Origin: Opacimonas sp040514355
Lineage (GTDB): Bacteria; Pseudomonadota; Gammaproteobacteria; Enterobacterales; Alteromonadaceae
Assembly (NCBI GenBank): GCA_040514355.1
Contig: JBEVCF010000076.1
Span: 1-30,042, forward strand
Length of the DNA stretch: 30,042 bases
Direction: 5' to 3'
Shown piece by piece: positions 7,745 to 15,167 of the stretch. A model generated the notes under the pieces. That model did no database searches, was not told where the DNA came from, and saw nothing but the letters and a program-made list of their open reading frames with translations. The translations under genes and the position numbers were made by a program. Numbering within the stretch: position 1 is the stretch's first letter; each line of letters opens with the position of its first letter.

Positions 7745-7905
7745 CCGCAATTTTGTGATTGCGATTGTTTGATAGGCAATCATGCTTATCAGTAATTTAA
7801 AACACACATATATCGACACTGCGTTCGGGGTGTCTAATTGGTTATTTACCATTAGATCGAACAAAGGGATATATGGAGGCCTAACCCCTAATTTGGAGAA
7901 ATATT
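7745..7905 (+). promoter_or_regulatory. Structured 5' leader of rpsB-tsf (probable S2 autoregulatory element)
   Basis: About 160 nt separate the predicted start from the rpsB ATG. Visible structure: GACAC (7815-7819) can pair with GTGTC (7830-7834). TCTAAT plus GGT (7833-7838, 7840-7842) pairs with ACC plus ATTAGA (7848-7856) around a TATTT loop with one bulged T. GGGGT (7827-7831) can also pair with ACCCC (7884-7888), suggesting a pseudoknot. A mini-ORF, ATG GAG GCC TAA, lies at 7873-7884. The real Shine-Dalgarno is GGAG at 7895-7898. In E. coli ribosomal protein S2 represses rpsB-tsf through the leader; that this is the equivalent element is an inference. Confidence 0.6.
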
Positions 7906-8634
7906 ATGGCAAACGTTTCTATGCGTGACATGCTACAAGCTGGCGTACACTTCGGTCACCAAACTCGTTACTGGAACCCAAAAATGAAGCCTTTCATCTT
8001 TGGCGCACGTAACAAAGTTCACATCATCAACCTAGAAAAAACCGTTCCTTTATTCAACGATGCGTTGTCTTTCATCTCTGGCGTTGCTCAGAAAAAAGGC
8101 AAAATCTTGTTCGTTGGTACCAAGCGTGCGGCGGGTGAAGCGGTAAAAGAAGCTGCTTTAAAATGTGACCAATTCTATGTAAACAAGCGCTGGTTAGGCG
8201 GTATGTTAACAAACTGGAAAACGGTTCGTCAGTCTATCAAACGCCTTAAAGATCTTGAAGCGCAGAGCCAAGACGGTACGTTTGACAAGTTAACGAAGAA
8301 AGAAGTACTCATGCTTCAGCGCGAAATGACTAAGTTAGAAAACAGCTTAGGTGGTATCAAGGACATGGGCGGTTTGCCTGACGTGATCTTTGTTATCGAT
8401 GCTGATCACGAGCACATTGCTGTGACAGAAGCGCGTAACCTAGGCATTCCTGTTGTTGGCGTAGTCGATACAAATTCTAACCCTGATGGTGTCGATTACA
8501 TCATTCCTGGCAACGATGATGCGATCCGCGCGATTCAACTTTATTTGAATGCTGCAGCTGACGCGGTTATCTCTGGTCGTAACCAAGATATCGCAGTGCA
8601 AGCAGAAGAAGAATTCGTAGAAGCTTCTGAGTAA
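7906..8634 (+). CDS. rpsB: 30S ribosomal protein S2
   Basis: Structural protein of the small ribosomal subunit that docks S1 near the platform. The length is 242 residues (241 in E. coli). Family signatures are ANVSMRDMLQAGVHFGHQT at the N-terminus, WNPKMKPFIFGARNKVHIIN, GTKRAAGEAVKEAA, RWLGGMLTNWKTVRQSI and DADHEHIAVTEARNLGIPVV. The acidic tail (QAEEEFVEASE) is also typical. The ATG has GGAG 7 nt upstream. It is the first gene of the rpsB-tsf unit and is followed by an attenuator-like hairpin. Its codon use looks highly optimised (many GGT, CGT and AAC), as expected of a highly expressed gene. Confidence 0.99.
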   Translation: MANVSMRDMLQAGVHFGHQTRYWNPKMKPFIFGARNKVHIINLEKTVPLFNDALSFISGVAQKKGKILFVGTKRAAGEAVKEAALKCDQFYVNKRWLGGMLTNWKTVRQSIKRLKDLEAQSQDGTFDKLTKKEVLMLQREMTKLENSLGGIKDMGGLPDVIFVIDADHEHIAVTEARNLGIPVVGVVDTNSNPDGVDYIIPGNDDAIRAIQLYLNAAADAVISGRNQDIAVQAEEEFVEASE

Positions 8635-8643
8635 GTTAATCTC

Positions 8644-8670
8644 TGCCAAACTTCGGTTTGGCATATTTTT
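8644..8670 (+). terminator. UUCG-capped attenuator/terminator between rpsB and tsf
   Basis: TGCCAAAC (8644-8651) pairs perfectly with GTTTGGCA (8656-8663) around a TTCG tetraloop, followed by TATTTTT. An attenuating hairpin at this place is known in the E. coli rpsB-tsf operon, where it lowers tsf relative to rpsB. It probably terminates only part of the transcripts, because tsf has no evident promoter of its own. Confidence 0.85.
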
Positions 8671-8694
8671 AAATTTTATTGATAGGACATTATC

Positions 8695-9550
8695 ATGGCA
8701 GTTACAGCAGCACTGGTAAAAGAATTACGTGAACGTACCGGCGCAGGTATGTTGGATTGTAAAAAAGCGTTAGTAGAAACAGATGGTGACATCGAGCTAG
8801 CGATTGAAAACATGCGTAAATCAGGTCAAGCAAAAGCGGCGAAAAAAGCAGGTCGTATTGCAGCAGAAGGCGTGATTTTAACTAAGATCAGCGGCAACGT
8901 TGCAACAATGATGGAAGTTAACTGTGAAACAGACTTCGTTGCACGTGATGAAGGTTTCTTAGCGTTTGGTAAAAAGCTAGTTGACGTTGCAAGCGCAAAC
9001 AATATCAACGACATGGAAACGTTAAACGCAGCCGAGTTAGACGGTGAAACCGTACAAGCTGTTCGTGACACACTCGTCGCTAAAATTGGTGAAAACATCT
9101 CTCCACGTCGTGTCATCAACGTTGAAGGTGACAATCTTGGTGCATACGTGCACGGTGGTCGTATCGGTGTAATCGCTATCCTTAACGGCGGTGATGAAGA
9201 ATTGGCGAAAGATGTAGCAATGCATGTTGCCGCTGCTTCTCCACAGTTCGTTAAGCCAGAAGATGTGCCTGCAGAAGTTGTAGCCAAAGAAAAAGAAATC
9301 CAAATCGATATTGCTGTTCAGTCTGGTAAGNNNNNNNNNNACTGGCCGCATGAAGAAATTCACAGGTGAAATCAGCTTAACAGGTCAAGCGTTTGTTAAA
9401 GATCCAAGCCAAACAGTGGGTCAATTATTAGCAAGCAAAAATGCTGATGTCATTAACTTCGTTCGCTTTGAAGTGGGTGAAGGTATCGAGAAGAAAGAAG
9501 AAGATTTTGCTGCAGAAGTTGCTGCGCAAATGGAAGCTGCTAAGAAATAA
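8695..9550 (+). CDS. tsf: Translation elongation factor Ts (interrupted by an N run)
   Basis: Nucleotide exchange factor that regenerates EF-Tu:GTP. The N-terminal UBA-like domain with the EF-Tu contact motif is intact (VKELRERTGAGMLDCKKAL, residues 9-27), followed by MMEVNCETDFVARDEGF. At SGK (residue 212) ten N interrupt the gene, and TGRMKKFTGE then resumes in a different frame. In relatives about nine residues (PKEIAEKMV-like) lie between, so about 27 nt are missing and the true protein should be about 290 residues. The C-terminus is SLTGQAFVKDPSQTVGQLL to AAQMEAAKK. AGGA lies 7 nt before the ATG. A terminator follows at 9596-9620. Confidence 0.97.
9331..9340. other. Assembly placeholder (10 N) inside tsf
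   Basis: Ten N after the codon for Lys212. The reading frames on the two sides are offset by one if the run is taken literally. Comparison with E. coli EF-Ts suggests about nine codons (27 nt) are missing, so the real gap is longer than shown. Confidence 0.8.
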
Positions 9551-9595
9551 TTTCGCAGAAGTCTTTTTACTCTGTAAAACATCATATAAACTAAG

Positions 9596-9620
9596 AGCAC
9601 TTCCCCGGAGGTGCTTTTTT
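9596..9620 (+). terminator. Intrinsic terminator after tsf
   Basis: AGCACTTC (9596-9603) pairs with GAGGTGCT (9608-9615), including one T:G wobble, around a short CCCG loop, followed by a T-tract through 9620. It ends the rpsB-tsf transcript before pyrH; no clear pyrH promoter is visible in the remaining 46 nt, so read-through may feed pyrH-frr. Confidence 0.85.
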
Positions 9621-9666
9621 ATACCCATAGACTGGGTAATTTCATAGTCGTTTTAAGGATTTATTC

Positions 9667-10410
9667 ATGAGTATCGCTCCAAAGTCATCTTATCGTCGTA
9701 TTTTACTCAAACTATCAGGTGAAGCCTTGATGGGTGAAGGTGAATTCGGGATTGATCCAAAGGTGCTAGACCGCATGGCCCAAGAAATCAAAGAATTGGT
9801 TGAATTGGGCGTTCAAGTGGGTTTAGTTATTGGGGGAGGAAACTTATTCCGGGGTGAAGGGTTGGCCAATGCTGGCATGAATCGCGTCGTGGGTGACCAT
9901 ATGGGGATGCTCGCAACCGTGATGAATGGCTTGGCTATGCGTGATGCATTGCATCGAGCATTCGTCAATGCCCGCCTCATGTCAGCTATACCACTAAATG
10001 GTGTGTGTGACGGCTACAATTGGGCCGAGGCCATCAGTTCTTTGAAATCTGGTCGAGTGGTTATTTTTTCAGCGGGCACCGGTAATCCTTTCTTTACCAC
10101 AGATTCTGCTGCGTGTTTACGTGGCATCGAGATCGAAGCCGACGCGGTTTTAAAGGCCACTAAAGTAGATGGTGTGTACACTTCTGACCCGGTTAAAAAC
10201 CCAGATGCAAAGTTATTAAAAAAACTGACATATAACGAAGTACTAGAACAAGAATTAAAAGTGATGGATTTAGCCGCATTTACCCTTGCACGCGATCACT
10301 CATTGCCAATTCGTATTTTTAATATGAATACACCCGGCAATCTAAAACGTGTTGTGCTAGGCGAAGATGAAGGTACTGTTATTACTCATCCAGAACAAAT
10401 TGAAAATTAG
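9667..10410 (+). CDS. pyrH: Uridylate kinase (UMP kinase)
   Basis: Phosphorylates UMP to UDP in pyrimidine nucleotide synthesis; the bacterial enzyme is a hexamer of the amino-acid-kinase fold. The 247 residues include YRRILLKLSGEALMG (phosphate-binding Lys, residues 9-23), GLVIGGGNLFRG (glycine loop), RVVGDHMGMLATVMNGLA, FSAGTGNPFFTTDSAACLRG and LKATKVDGVYTSDPVKNPDA, all hallmark segments. AAGGA is 7 nt upstream of the ATG. It sits between tsf and frr as in nearly all gammaproteobacteria. Confidence 0.98.
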   Translation: MSIAPKSSYRRILLKLSGEALMGEGEFGIDPKVLDRMAQEIKELVELGVQVGLVIGGGNLFRGEGLANAGMNRVVGDHMGMLATVMNGLAMRDALHRAFVNARLMSAIPLNGVCDGYNWAEAISSLKSGRVVIFSAGTGNPFFTTDSAACLRGIEIEADAVLKATKVDGVYTSDPVKNPDAKLLKKLTYNEVLEQELKVMDLAAFTLARDHSLPIRIFNMNTPGNLKRVVLGEDEGTVITHPEQIEN

Positions 10411-10419
10411 GAACACAAC

Positions 10420-10977
10420 ATGATTGATGAAATTGAATTAGATGCACAAGACCGCATGGAAAAAAGCTTAGGGGCGCTGAAATCTCAGCTTGCTAAGATC
10501 AGAACCGGTCGTGCACATCCAAGCTTATTAGATAGTATTGTTGTGTCTTACTACGGTGCAGACACGCCACTAAAGCAGTTAGCTAACATTGTGGCTGAAG
10601 ACAGTCGTACTTTAGCTTTGTCTGTATTTGACAAATCAGCTATTCAAGCAGTTGAAAAAGCGATCATGACATCCGACCTAGGTTTGAATCCGATGTCTGC
10701 TGGGGGGGCTATTCGTATCCCATTACCACCACTGACTGAAGAACGTCGCAAAGATCTTATCAAAGTGGCAAGAGGTGAAGCAGAAAATGGTCGTGTTGCT
10801 ATCCGCAATATTCGTCGCGATGCTAACTCAGATATTAAAGACCTGTTAAAAGAAAAAGAGTGCAGCGAAGACCAAGCGCGAGCTGGTGAAGAAAACATCC
10901 AGTCAATCACAAATGACTTTATCAAGAAAGTTGACGCGATGTTAGCTGATAAAGAAAAAGAACTTATGGAAATTTAG
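10420..10977 (+). CDS. frr: Ribosome recycling factor
   Basis: Splits post-termination ribosomes together with EF-G. The 185 residues match the usual length. Signature segments are KSQLAKIRTGRAHPSLLDSI, LNPMSAGGAIRIPLPPLTEE and RKDLIKVARGEAENGRVAIR near the tip of the three-helix bundle. The C-terminal helix (NDFIKKVDAMLADKEKELMEI) is complete. The Shine-Dalgarno AGGA overlaps the pyrH stop region. Seven consecutive G at 10703-10709 encode the GGA part of the loop; the frame stays correct there. uppS starts 8 nt after the stop. Confidence 0.98.
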   Translation: MIDEIELDAQDRMEKSLGALKSQLAKIRTGRAHPSLLDSIVVSYYGADTPLKQLANIVAEDSRTLALSVFDKSAIQAVEKAIMTSDLGLNPMSAGGAIRIPLPPLTEERRKDLIKVARGEAENGRVAIRNIRRDANSDIKDLLKEKECSEDQARAGEENIQSITNDFIKKVDAMLADKEKELMEI

Positions 10978-10984
10978 GAAACCA

Positions 10985-11737
10985 ATGGAATTGGTAGAGA
11001 AGGAACATAGCGTCGTTACCACGACGTCCATGCCAAAGCACGTTGCCATTATCATGGATGGCAATGGGCGTTGGGCAAAGCAAAAGGGAAAATTGCGAAC
11101 GTTTGGCCATAAAGCAGGTGTAGAGTCGGTGCGAGCAGTAGTGCGGTATGCGCGCAAACATGGCATCGAAGCTTTGACATTATTTGCGTTTAGCTCAGAG
11201 AACTGGAAGCGTCCCAAAGATGAAGTGTCAGTGCTTATGGAGTTATTTAAGATTGTCTTAAATAGCGAAATTAAGAAGCTCCACAAAAATGGTGTTAAAC
11301 TACGGGTAGTGGGTGACTTGAGTGCCTTTGATAAGGGGTTGGTCAAGAAAATTCACGATGCCCAAGCACTCACTCAGGAAAATACTGAACTGACACTCAA
11401 CATCGCGGCTAACTACGGTGGTCGGTGGGACATCGTACAAGCGACAAAACAAATCGCCCAACGAGTTGTTGAAGGCAAGCTCGACGTGAGTGACATTGAA
11501 GAAGCGCACCTTAATCAAGCAACGTGTTTTGCCGATTTGCCAGAATTAGATTTGATGATCCGTACTGGCGGCGAGCAGCGCATTTCTAATTTTTTATTGT
11601 GGCAATGTGCCTATGCTGAATTGTATTTTACTGACACATTGTGGCCGGATTTTAACGAAGAAGCCCTAGCGGAGGCCATTGTTGACTATTCAACTAGACA
11701 GCGTCGTTTCGGTAAAATATCGGAACAAATTTCTTAA
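10985..11737 (+). CDS. uppS: Undecaprenyl diphosphate synthase
   Basis: cis-Prenyltransferase that extends farnesyl diphosphate with isopentenyl units to the C55 lipid carrier used for peptidoglycan and O-antigen. The catalytic Asp is D25 in AIIMDGNGRWAK; FGHKAGVESVR, LFAFSSENWKRP, LNIAANYGGRWDI, LDLMIRTGGEQRISNFLLWQ and YAELYFTDTLWPDF are all present. The length is 250 residues. I use the ATG at 10985 with AGGA just upstream; an in-frame ATG at 11030 directly before PKHVAIIMDG is possible but would be shorter than usual. The TAA stop overlaps the cdsA ATG (TAATG). Confidence 0.97.
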   Translation: MELVEKEHSVVTTTSMPKHVAIIMDGNGRWAKQKGKLRTFGHKAGVESVRAVVRYARKHGIEALTLFAFSSENWKRPKDEVSVLMELFKIVLNSEIKKLHKNGVKLRVVGDLSAFDKGLVKKIHDAQALTQENTELTLNIAANYGGRWDIVQATKQIAQRVVEGKLDVSDIEEAHLNQATCFADLPELDLMIRTGGEQRISNFLLWQCAYAELYFTDTLWPDFNEEALAEAIVDYSTRQRRFGKISEQIS

Positions 11738-12571
11738 TGCTTAAACAACGAATTTTAACGGCGTTGATCCTTGCCCCGATTGCGCTCACAGCTATTTTAT
11801 TTCTACCGAGTGATGGGCTTAGGGGCATATGAGTGGGCGAACATGTCAGGTTTGATTCAGCGCCGAATGAAGCTGGGTTTCACCTTACTGATCACGTCTA
11901 TTTGTTTGCTGTTAAGTCTTGCCGTGCCTGCAACGGATATATGGTCGCAAAATACCCTGCATCCTGTGTATTATTTGATTTTGTCTGCAGCGGTGTTGTG
12001 GTGGTCTTATTCCTTGGTGATGATCATTATTTATCCACGCCACAGTCAGTTTTGGCAAAAATCCAATTTTATACGTAACTTATTCGGCGTATTTACTTTG
12101 GTACCCACTTGGGTAGCCATTGTCGTGTTACGCACGAGTCTCTATGATATTGATGTCATGTATGGTGCATCACTGATTTTTTATGTGTTAGGCATTGTAT
12201 GGGCTGCAGATATAGGTGCATTTTTTGTCGGAGTCAAATTTGGCAAGCGTAAATTGCGTCCTAATGTATCACCGGGTAAAACTTACGAAGGACTCGCTGG
12301 TGGTGTGATGGCTTCTTTGGCTATTATCGCGTTTGCCGCTATGCATTATCAGGTGGATCCAACTCGCATTGGGTTACATATTATGGTGGGAGTGATTACA
12401 GTAGGGGTGTCGGCTTTGGGTGATCTCAATGAGTCGATGTTCAAACGTTGTGCTGGGATCAAAGATTCTGGCAATCTGTTACCTGGCCATGGTGGTGTAT
12501 TAGACCGCATTGATAGCCTGACGGCGGCCTTTCCGGTGTTTGCATTTTGTTACGTCGTGTGGATGGCCTAA
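11737..12571 (+). CDS. cdsA: Phosphatidate cytidylyltransferase (frameshifted by a small deletion)
   Basis: Makes CDP-diacylglycerol, the precursor of all phospholipids, in the inner membrane. Translation from the ATG at 11737 gives a good CdsA N-terminus (MLKQRILTALILAPIALTAI, then LFLPSDG) but runs to a stop near 11830. The rest of the protein, from VMGLGAYEWANMSG to the end, is in the +1 frame. It contains several membrane segments and the family signature MFKRCAGIKDSGNLLPGHGG followed by VLDRIDS. Compared with E. coli CdsA, about 10 residues of the first membrane region are missing at the junction. The junction is the octamer GTGATGGG (11810-11817), which reads SDG in one frame and VMG in the other. 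This fits a loss of about 29 nt between direct repeats. As the gene is essential, an assembly collapse is likelier than a true pseudogene. The stop overlaps the ispC ATG. Confidence 0.93.
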
Positions 12572-13755
12572 TGCAGACTATCTCGATTTTAGGTGCGACC
12601 GGCTCAATCGGTCAGAGTACTCTAGCTGTACTCGATTTGCACCCGCATGCATATCGTGTCTTTGGTGTATCTGGCCACAGTCAATACCAAGCCCTCATTG
12701 ATATTGCCTGTCGTACACAGGCGCAACATGTTGTATTAACCGATGTGAACGTGTATGCAGACGCTAAGGCATATGCCCAAGCGAAACAGTGTCCGGCGGA
12801 GTTACATTGCGGTGCCGAAGCCTTGGCATACATTGCTACGGCTGATGCAGTAGACAGCGTTATGGCAGCTATCGTAGGCGCAGCTGGTTTGGCTCCTACC
12901 TTTGCTGCTGTGCAAGCCGGTAAACGAGTACTCTTAGCCAACAAAGAAGCGTTGGTCATGACCGGTGATATATTTATTTCGGCAGCCAATGTTAGTGGAG
13001 CACAAATTTTACCGATTGATAGTGAACATAATGCCATTTTTCAGTGCTTACCCTCAACGTTTAGATATGGTGACTTAGCAGATTCTGGCATCGCCAAAAT
13101 ATTACTAACGGGCTCAGGCGGCCCATTTTTGCATACTCCATTAAGTGAGTTTGATACGATTACGCCTGCTCATGCCTGTGCACATCCCAATTGGTCTATG
13201 GGACAAAAGATTTCGGTAGATTCAGCTACAATGATGAACAAAGGGCTGGAATTTATTGAAGCGAAATGGCTTTTTGGCTTGGATAATGCAGATATAGAAA
13301 TTGTATTACATCCCCAATCTACTATTCATTCTATGGTGCAATATGTTGATGGCTCGGTGATCGCTCAAATGGGACAGCCCGATATGCGCACACCTATTGC
13401 TCATGCTCTAAGTTATCCCAACCGCATTGAATCAGGTGTAGCACATTTAGACTTTAGTCAGTTACGAGATTTCCAATTTAGTTATCCTGATCCTCAGCGT
13501 TATCCCAACTTATACCTGGCTCTTAATGCAGCTCAAGCAGGGCAATCGATGTGTACTACACTCAATGCCAGTAACGAGATCGCGGTACGTGCATTTTTAG
13601 ATGGCCAGATTGGTTTTACCGATATTGCACGTGTCAATGAGCAGGTTATGGCACAGCACGAAGTACAAATGTGTTCAGATATTGCTGCCGTATTAGAATT
13701 TGACACGTTGGCACGACGTGCCGCTCAGTTGCAACTTGAGGCTATCGCATGTTAG
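12571..13755 (+). CDS. ispC: 1-deoxy-D-xylulose 5-phosphate reductoisomerase
   Basis: Second step of the MEP isoprenoid pathway: DXP to MEP with NADPH and a divalent metal. The product is 394 residues from the ATG at 12571, which overlaps the cdsA stop (TAATG). The NADPH loop is GATGSIGQSTL (residues 8-18). Next come LLANKEALVMTGD, the metal site in LPIDSEHNAIFQCL, LTGSGGPF, HPNWSMGQKISVDSATMMNK, GLEFIEAKWLF and HPQSTIHSMVQYVDGS, all standard. Its position between cdsA and rseP is the Vibrio/Shewanella/Pseudomonas order; in E. coli it lies between frr and uppS. It supplies the isopentenyl units that UppS uses. Confidence 0.97.
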   Translation: MQTISILGATGSIGQSTLAVLDLHPHAYRVFGVSGHSQYQALIDIACRTQAQHVVLTDVNVYADAKAYAQAKQCPAELHCGAEALAYIATADAVDSVMAAIVGAAGLAPTFAAVQAGKRVLLANKEALVMTGDIFISAANVSGAQILPIDSEHNAIFQCLPSTFRYGDLADSGIAKILLTGSGGPFLHTPLSEFDTITPAHACAHPNWSMGQKISVDSATMMNKGLEFIEAKWLFGLDNADIEIVLHPQSTIHSMVQYVDGSVIAQMGQPDMRTPIAHALSYPNRIESGVAHLDFSQLRDFQFSYPDPQRYPNLYLALNAAQAGQSMCTTLNASNEIAVRAFLDGQIGFTDIARVNEQVMAQHEVQMCSDIAAVLEFDTLARRAAQLQLEAIAC

Positions 13756-15104
13756 GTATGCTTTGGAATATCGCTGCTTTTATTGTTGCACTTGGCATTT
13801 TAGTGGCAGTGCATGAATGGGGACATTTTATCGTTGCACGTTGGTGTAAAGTAAAGGTGGAGCGCTTTTCGATTGGCTTTGGTAAAGTATTGTACAGTCG
13901 TTTCGACAAGCATGGCACCGAGTTTGCAGTGGCAGCCATTCCTTTAGGTGGTTATGTCAAAATGCTCGATAGCCGGGTAGATGATGTACCCACTGAGCAG
14001 CGCTCATGTGCATTCGATCACAAACCTGTCGCGCAACGGATTGCTATTGTAGCAGCCGGTCCCATGGTCAATTTTATCTTTGCAGCATTAGCACTCATGT
14101 TAATGTATATGATAGGCTTAACGACCGTCAAACCAGTGATTGGTGAAGTTGTACCAAACTCCATTGCGGCAACGGCCGGCGTTCCTGAACAGGCGTATAT
14201 CACCAATGTAGCAGGACGTGAGACTGTAGATTGGCAGGCCGTAAACTTGGAACTCATATCGCACATTGGTGACCCAGTGATCCCGCTCACTGTGAGTGCA
14301 ATGGGACGTGAACAAACGTTTTTACTCGATACCACAACTTGGTCATTTTCTCCTGATACTGAATCTGCGTTTGATACTTTAGGCATTATTCCCTTCCGCC
14401 CTCAACCAACTATGACGCTCGGGATGATTGCGCCAGATTCGGCTGCAGCACGCGCAAACTTGCAAATCGGTGACAAATTACAACAAATAGATGGAACTCT
14501 TTTCACTGATTGGGAACAAATAGTGGCGTATGTACAAGCGCGTCCAGGTCAAGACATCGAACTGCGCTATGAACGCGATGGGATGCTAAATAGTGTGTAT
14601 ATGACTTTGGGGTATCGCGATACCGAACAGGGGCGTATAGGCGTCATGGGGGTCAACCCTCGTTTCGAAGCATGGCCAGATGGTGCGGTTTTTACTCAAG
14701 CGTACAATCCGTTTGATGCCTTGTTAATTGGCATTGAAAAAACATGGCGCTTAATGACGTTGAGTGTGGAGATGCTCGGTAAATTAATAGTGGGCGATGT
14801 ATCGGTTAAAACTTTGAGCGGACCGGTTGCCATTGCGCAAGGCGCAGGGACAAGTGCTAGTTACGGCGTTGTCTATTTTTTAAGCTTTTTGGCGCTCATA
14901 AGTGTGAACTTAGGCATCATCAATTTATTGCCATTACCCATGCTTGATGGNNNNNNNNNNCATTTAATGTACTTTTTTGTGGAAGCAGTCCGTGGCAAGC
15001 CTGTTCCAGAACAGATACAAGAAATTGGATTTAGGATCGGAGCGGTGATCTTGTTTACCTTAATGGCGATTGCCATCACCAATGATATTATGCGCTTGAG
15101 TTAA
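13749..15104 (+). CDS. rseP: Site-2 intramembrane metalloprotease RseP (interrupted by an N run)
   Basis: Cleaves anti-sigma factor RseA in the inner membrane and so releases sigma E during envelope stress. The zinc motif is HEWGH at residues 22-26 in the first membrane helix, followed by FSIGFGKVLYSR and IPLGGYVKMLD. Two periplasmic PDZ-like domains follow (for example VIGEVVPNSIAATAGV and MIAPDSAAARANLQIGDKLQQ). The C-terminal metal/active-site motif LPLPMLDG is cut by ten N at 14951-14960, after which HLMYFFVEAVRG continues in frame. Family proteins read LDGGHL, so only about 4 nt are really missing. The length is close to the 450 of E. coli. The ATG overlaps the end of ispC by 7 nt, suggesting coupling; bamA follows. 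Confidence 0.97.
   Translation: MLGMLWNIAAFIVALGILVAVHEWGHFIVARWCKVKVERFSIGFGKVLYSRFDKHGTEFAVAAIPLGGYVKMLDSRVDDVPTEQRSCAFDHKPVAQRIAIVAAGPMVNFIFAALALMLMYMIGLTTVKPVIGEVVPNSIAATAGVPEQAYITNVAGRETVDWQAVNLELISHIGDPVIPLTVSAMGREQTFLLDTTTWSFSPDTESAFDTLGIIPFRPQPTMTLGMIAPDSAAARANLQIGDKLQQIDGTLFTDWEQIVAYVQARPGQDIELRYERDGMLNSVYMTLGYRDTEQGRIGVMGVNPRFEAWPDGAVFTQAYNPFDALLIGIEKTWRLMTLSVEMLGKLIVGDVSVKTLSGPVAIAQGAGTSASYGVVYFLSFLALISVNLGIINLLPLPMLDXXXXHLMYFFVEAVRGKPVPEQIQEIGFRIGAVILFTLMAIAITNDIMRLS
14951..14960. other. Assembly placeholder (10 N) inside rseP
   Basis: Ten N interrupt the codons of the conserved LDGGHL motif. GAT GG before and CAT after imply that the missing bases are probably just four (finishing the first Gly codon and most of the second). 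The frame is kept either way. Confidence 0.8.
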
Positions 15105-15167
15105 TTTTGCGCTTGTCCCGACAATTCCATACAATAACAATAATTCGTCTAGGAAGAATAACAGCAA

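Noticed and set aside
11833..12078. 81-residue ORF on the plus strand within cdsA
   Set aside because: It is an out-of-frame shadow of the well-conserved CdsA sequence, with no family resemblance.
11771..12571. A cdsA starting at the TTG 11771 with an atypical N-terminus
   Set aside because: The first residues in that frame (PRLRSQLFYFYR) are out-of-frame translation. The real N-terminus is in the frame starting at 11737, where uppS and cdsA overlap.
12547..12573. Upstream TTG start for ispC
   Set aside because: The extra eight residues are an out-of-frame reading of the cdsA end. The ATG at 12571 gives the standard IspC N-terminus and a TAATG overlap.
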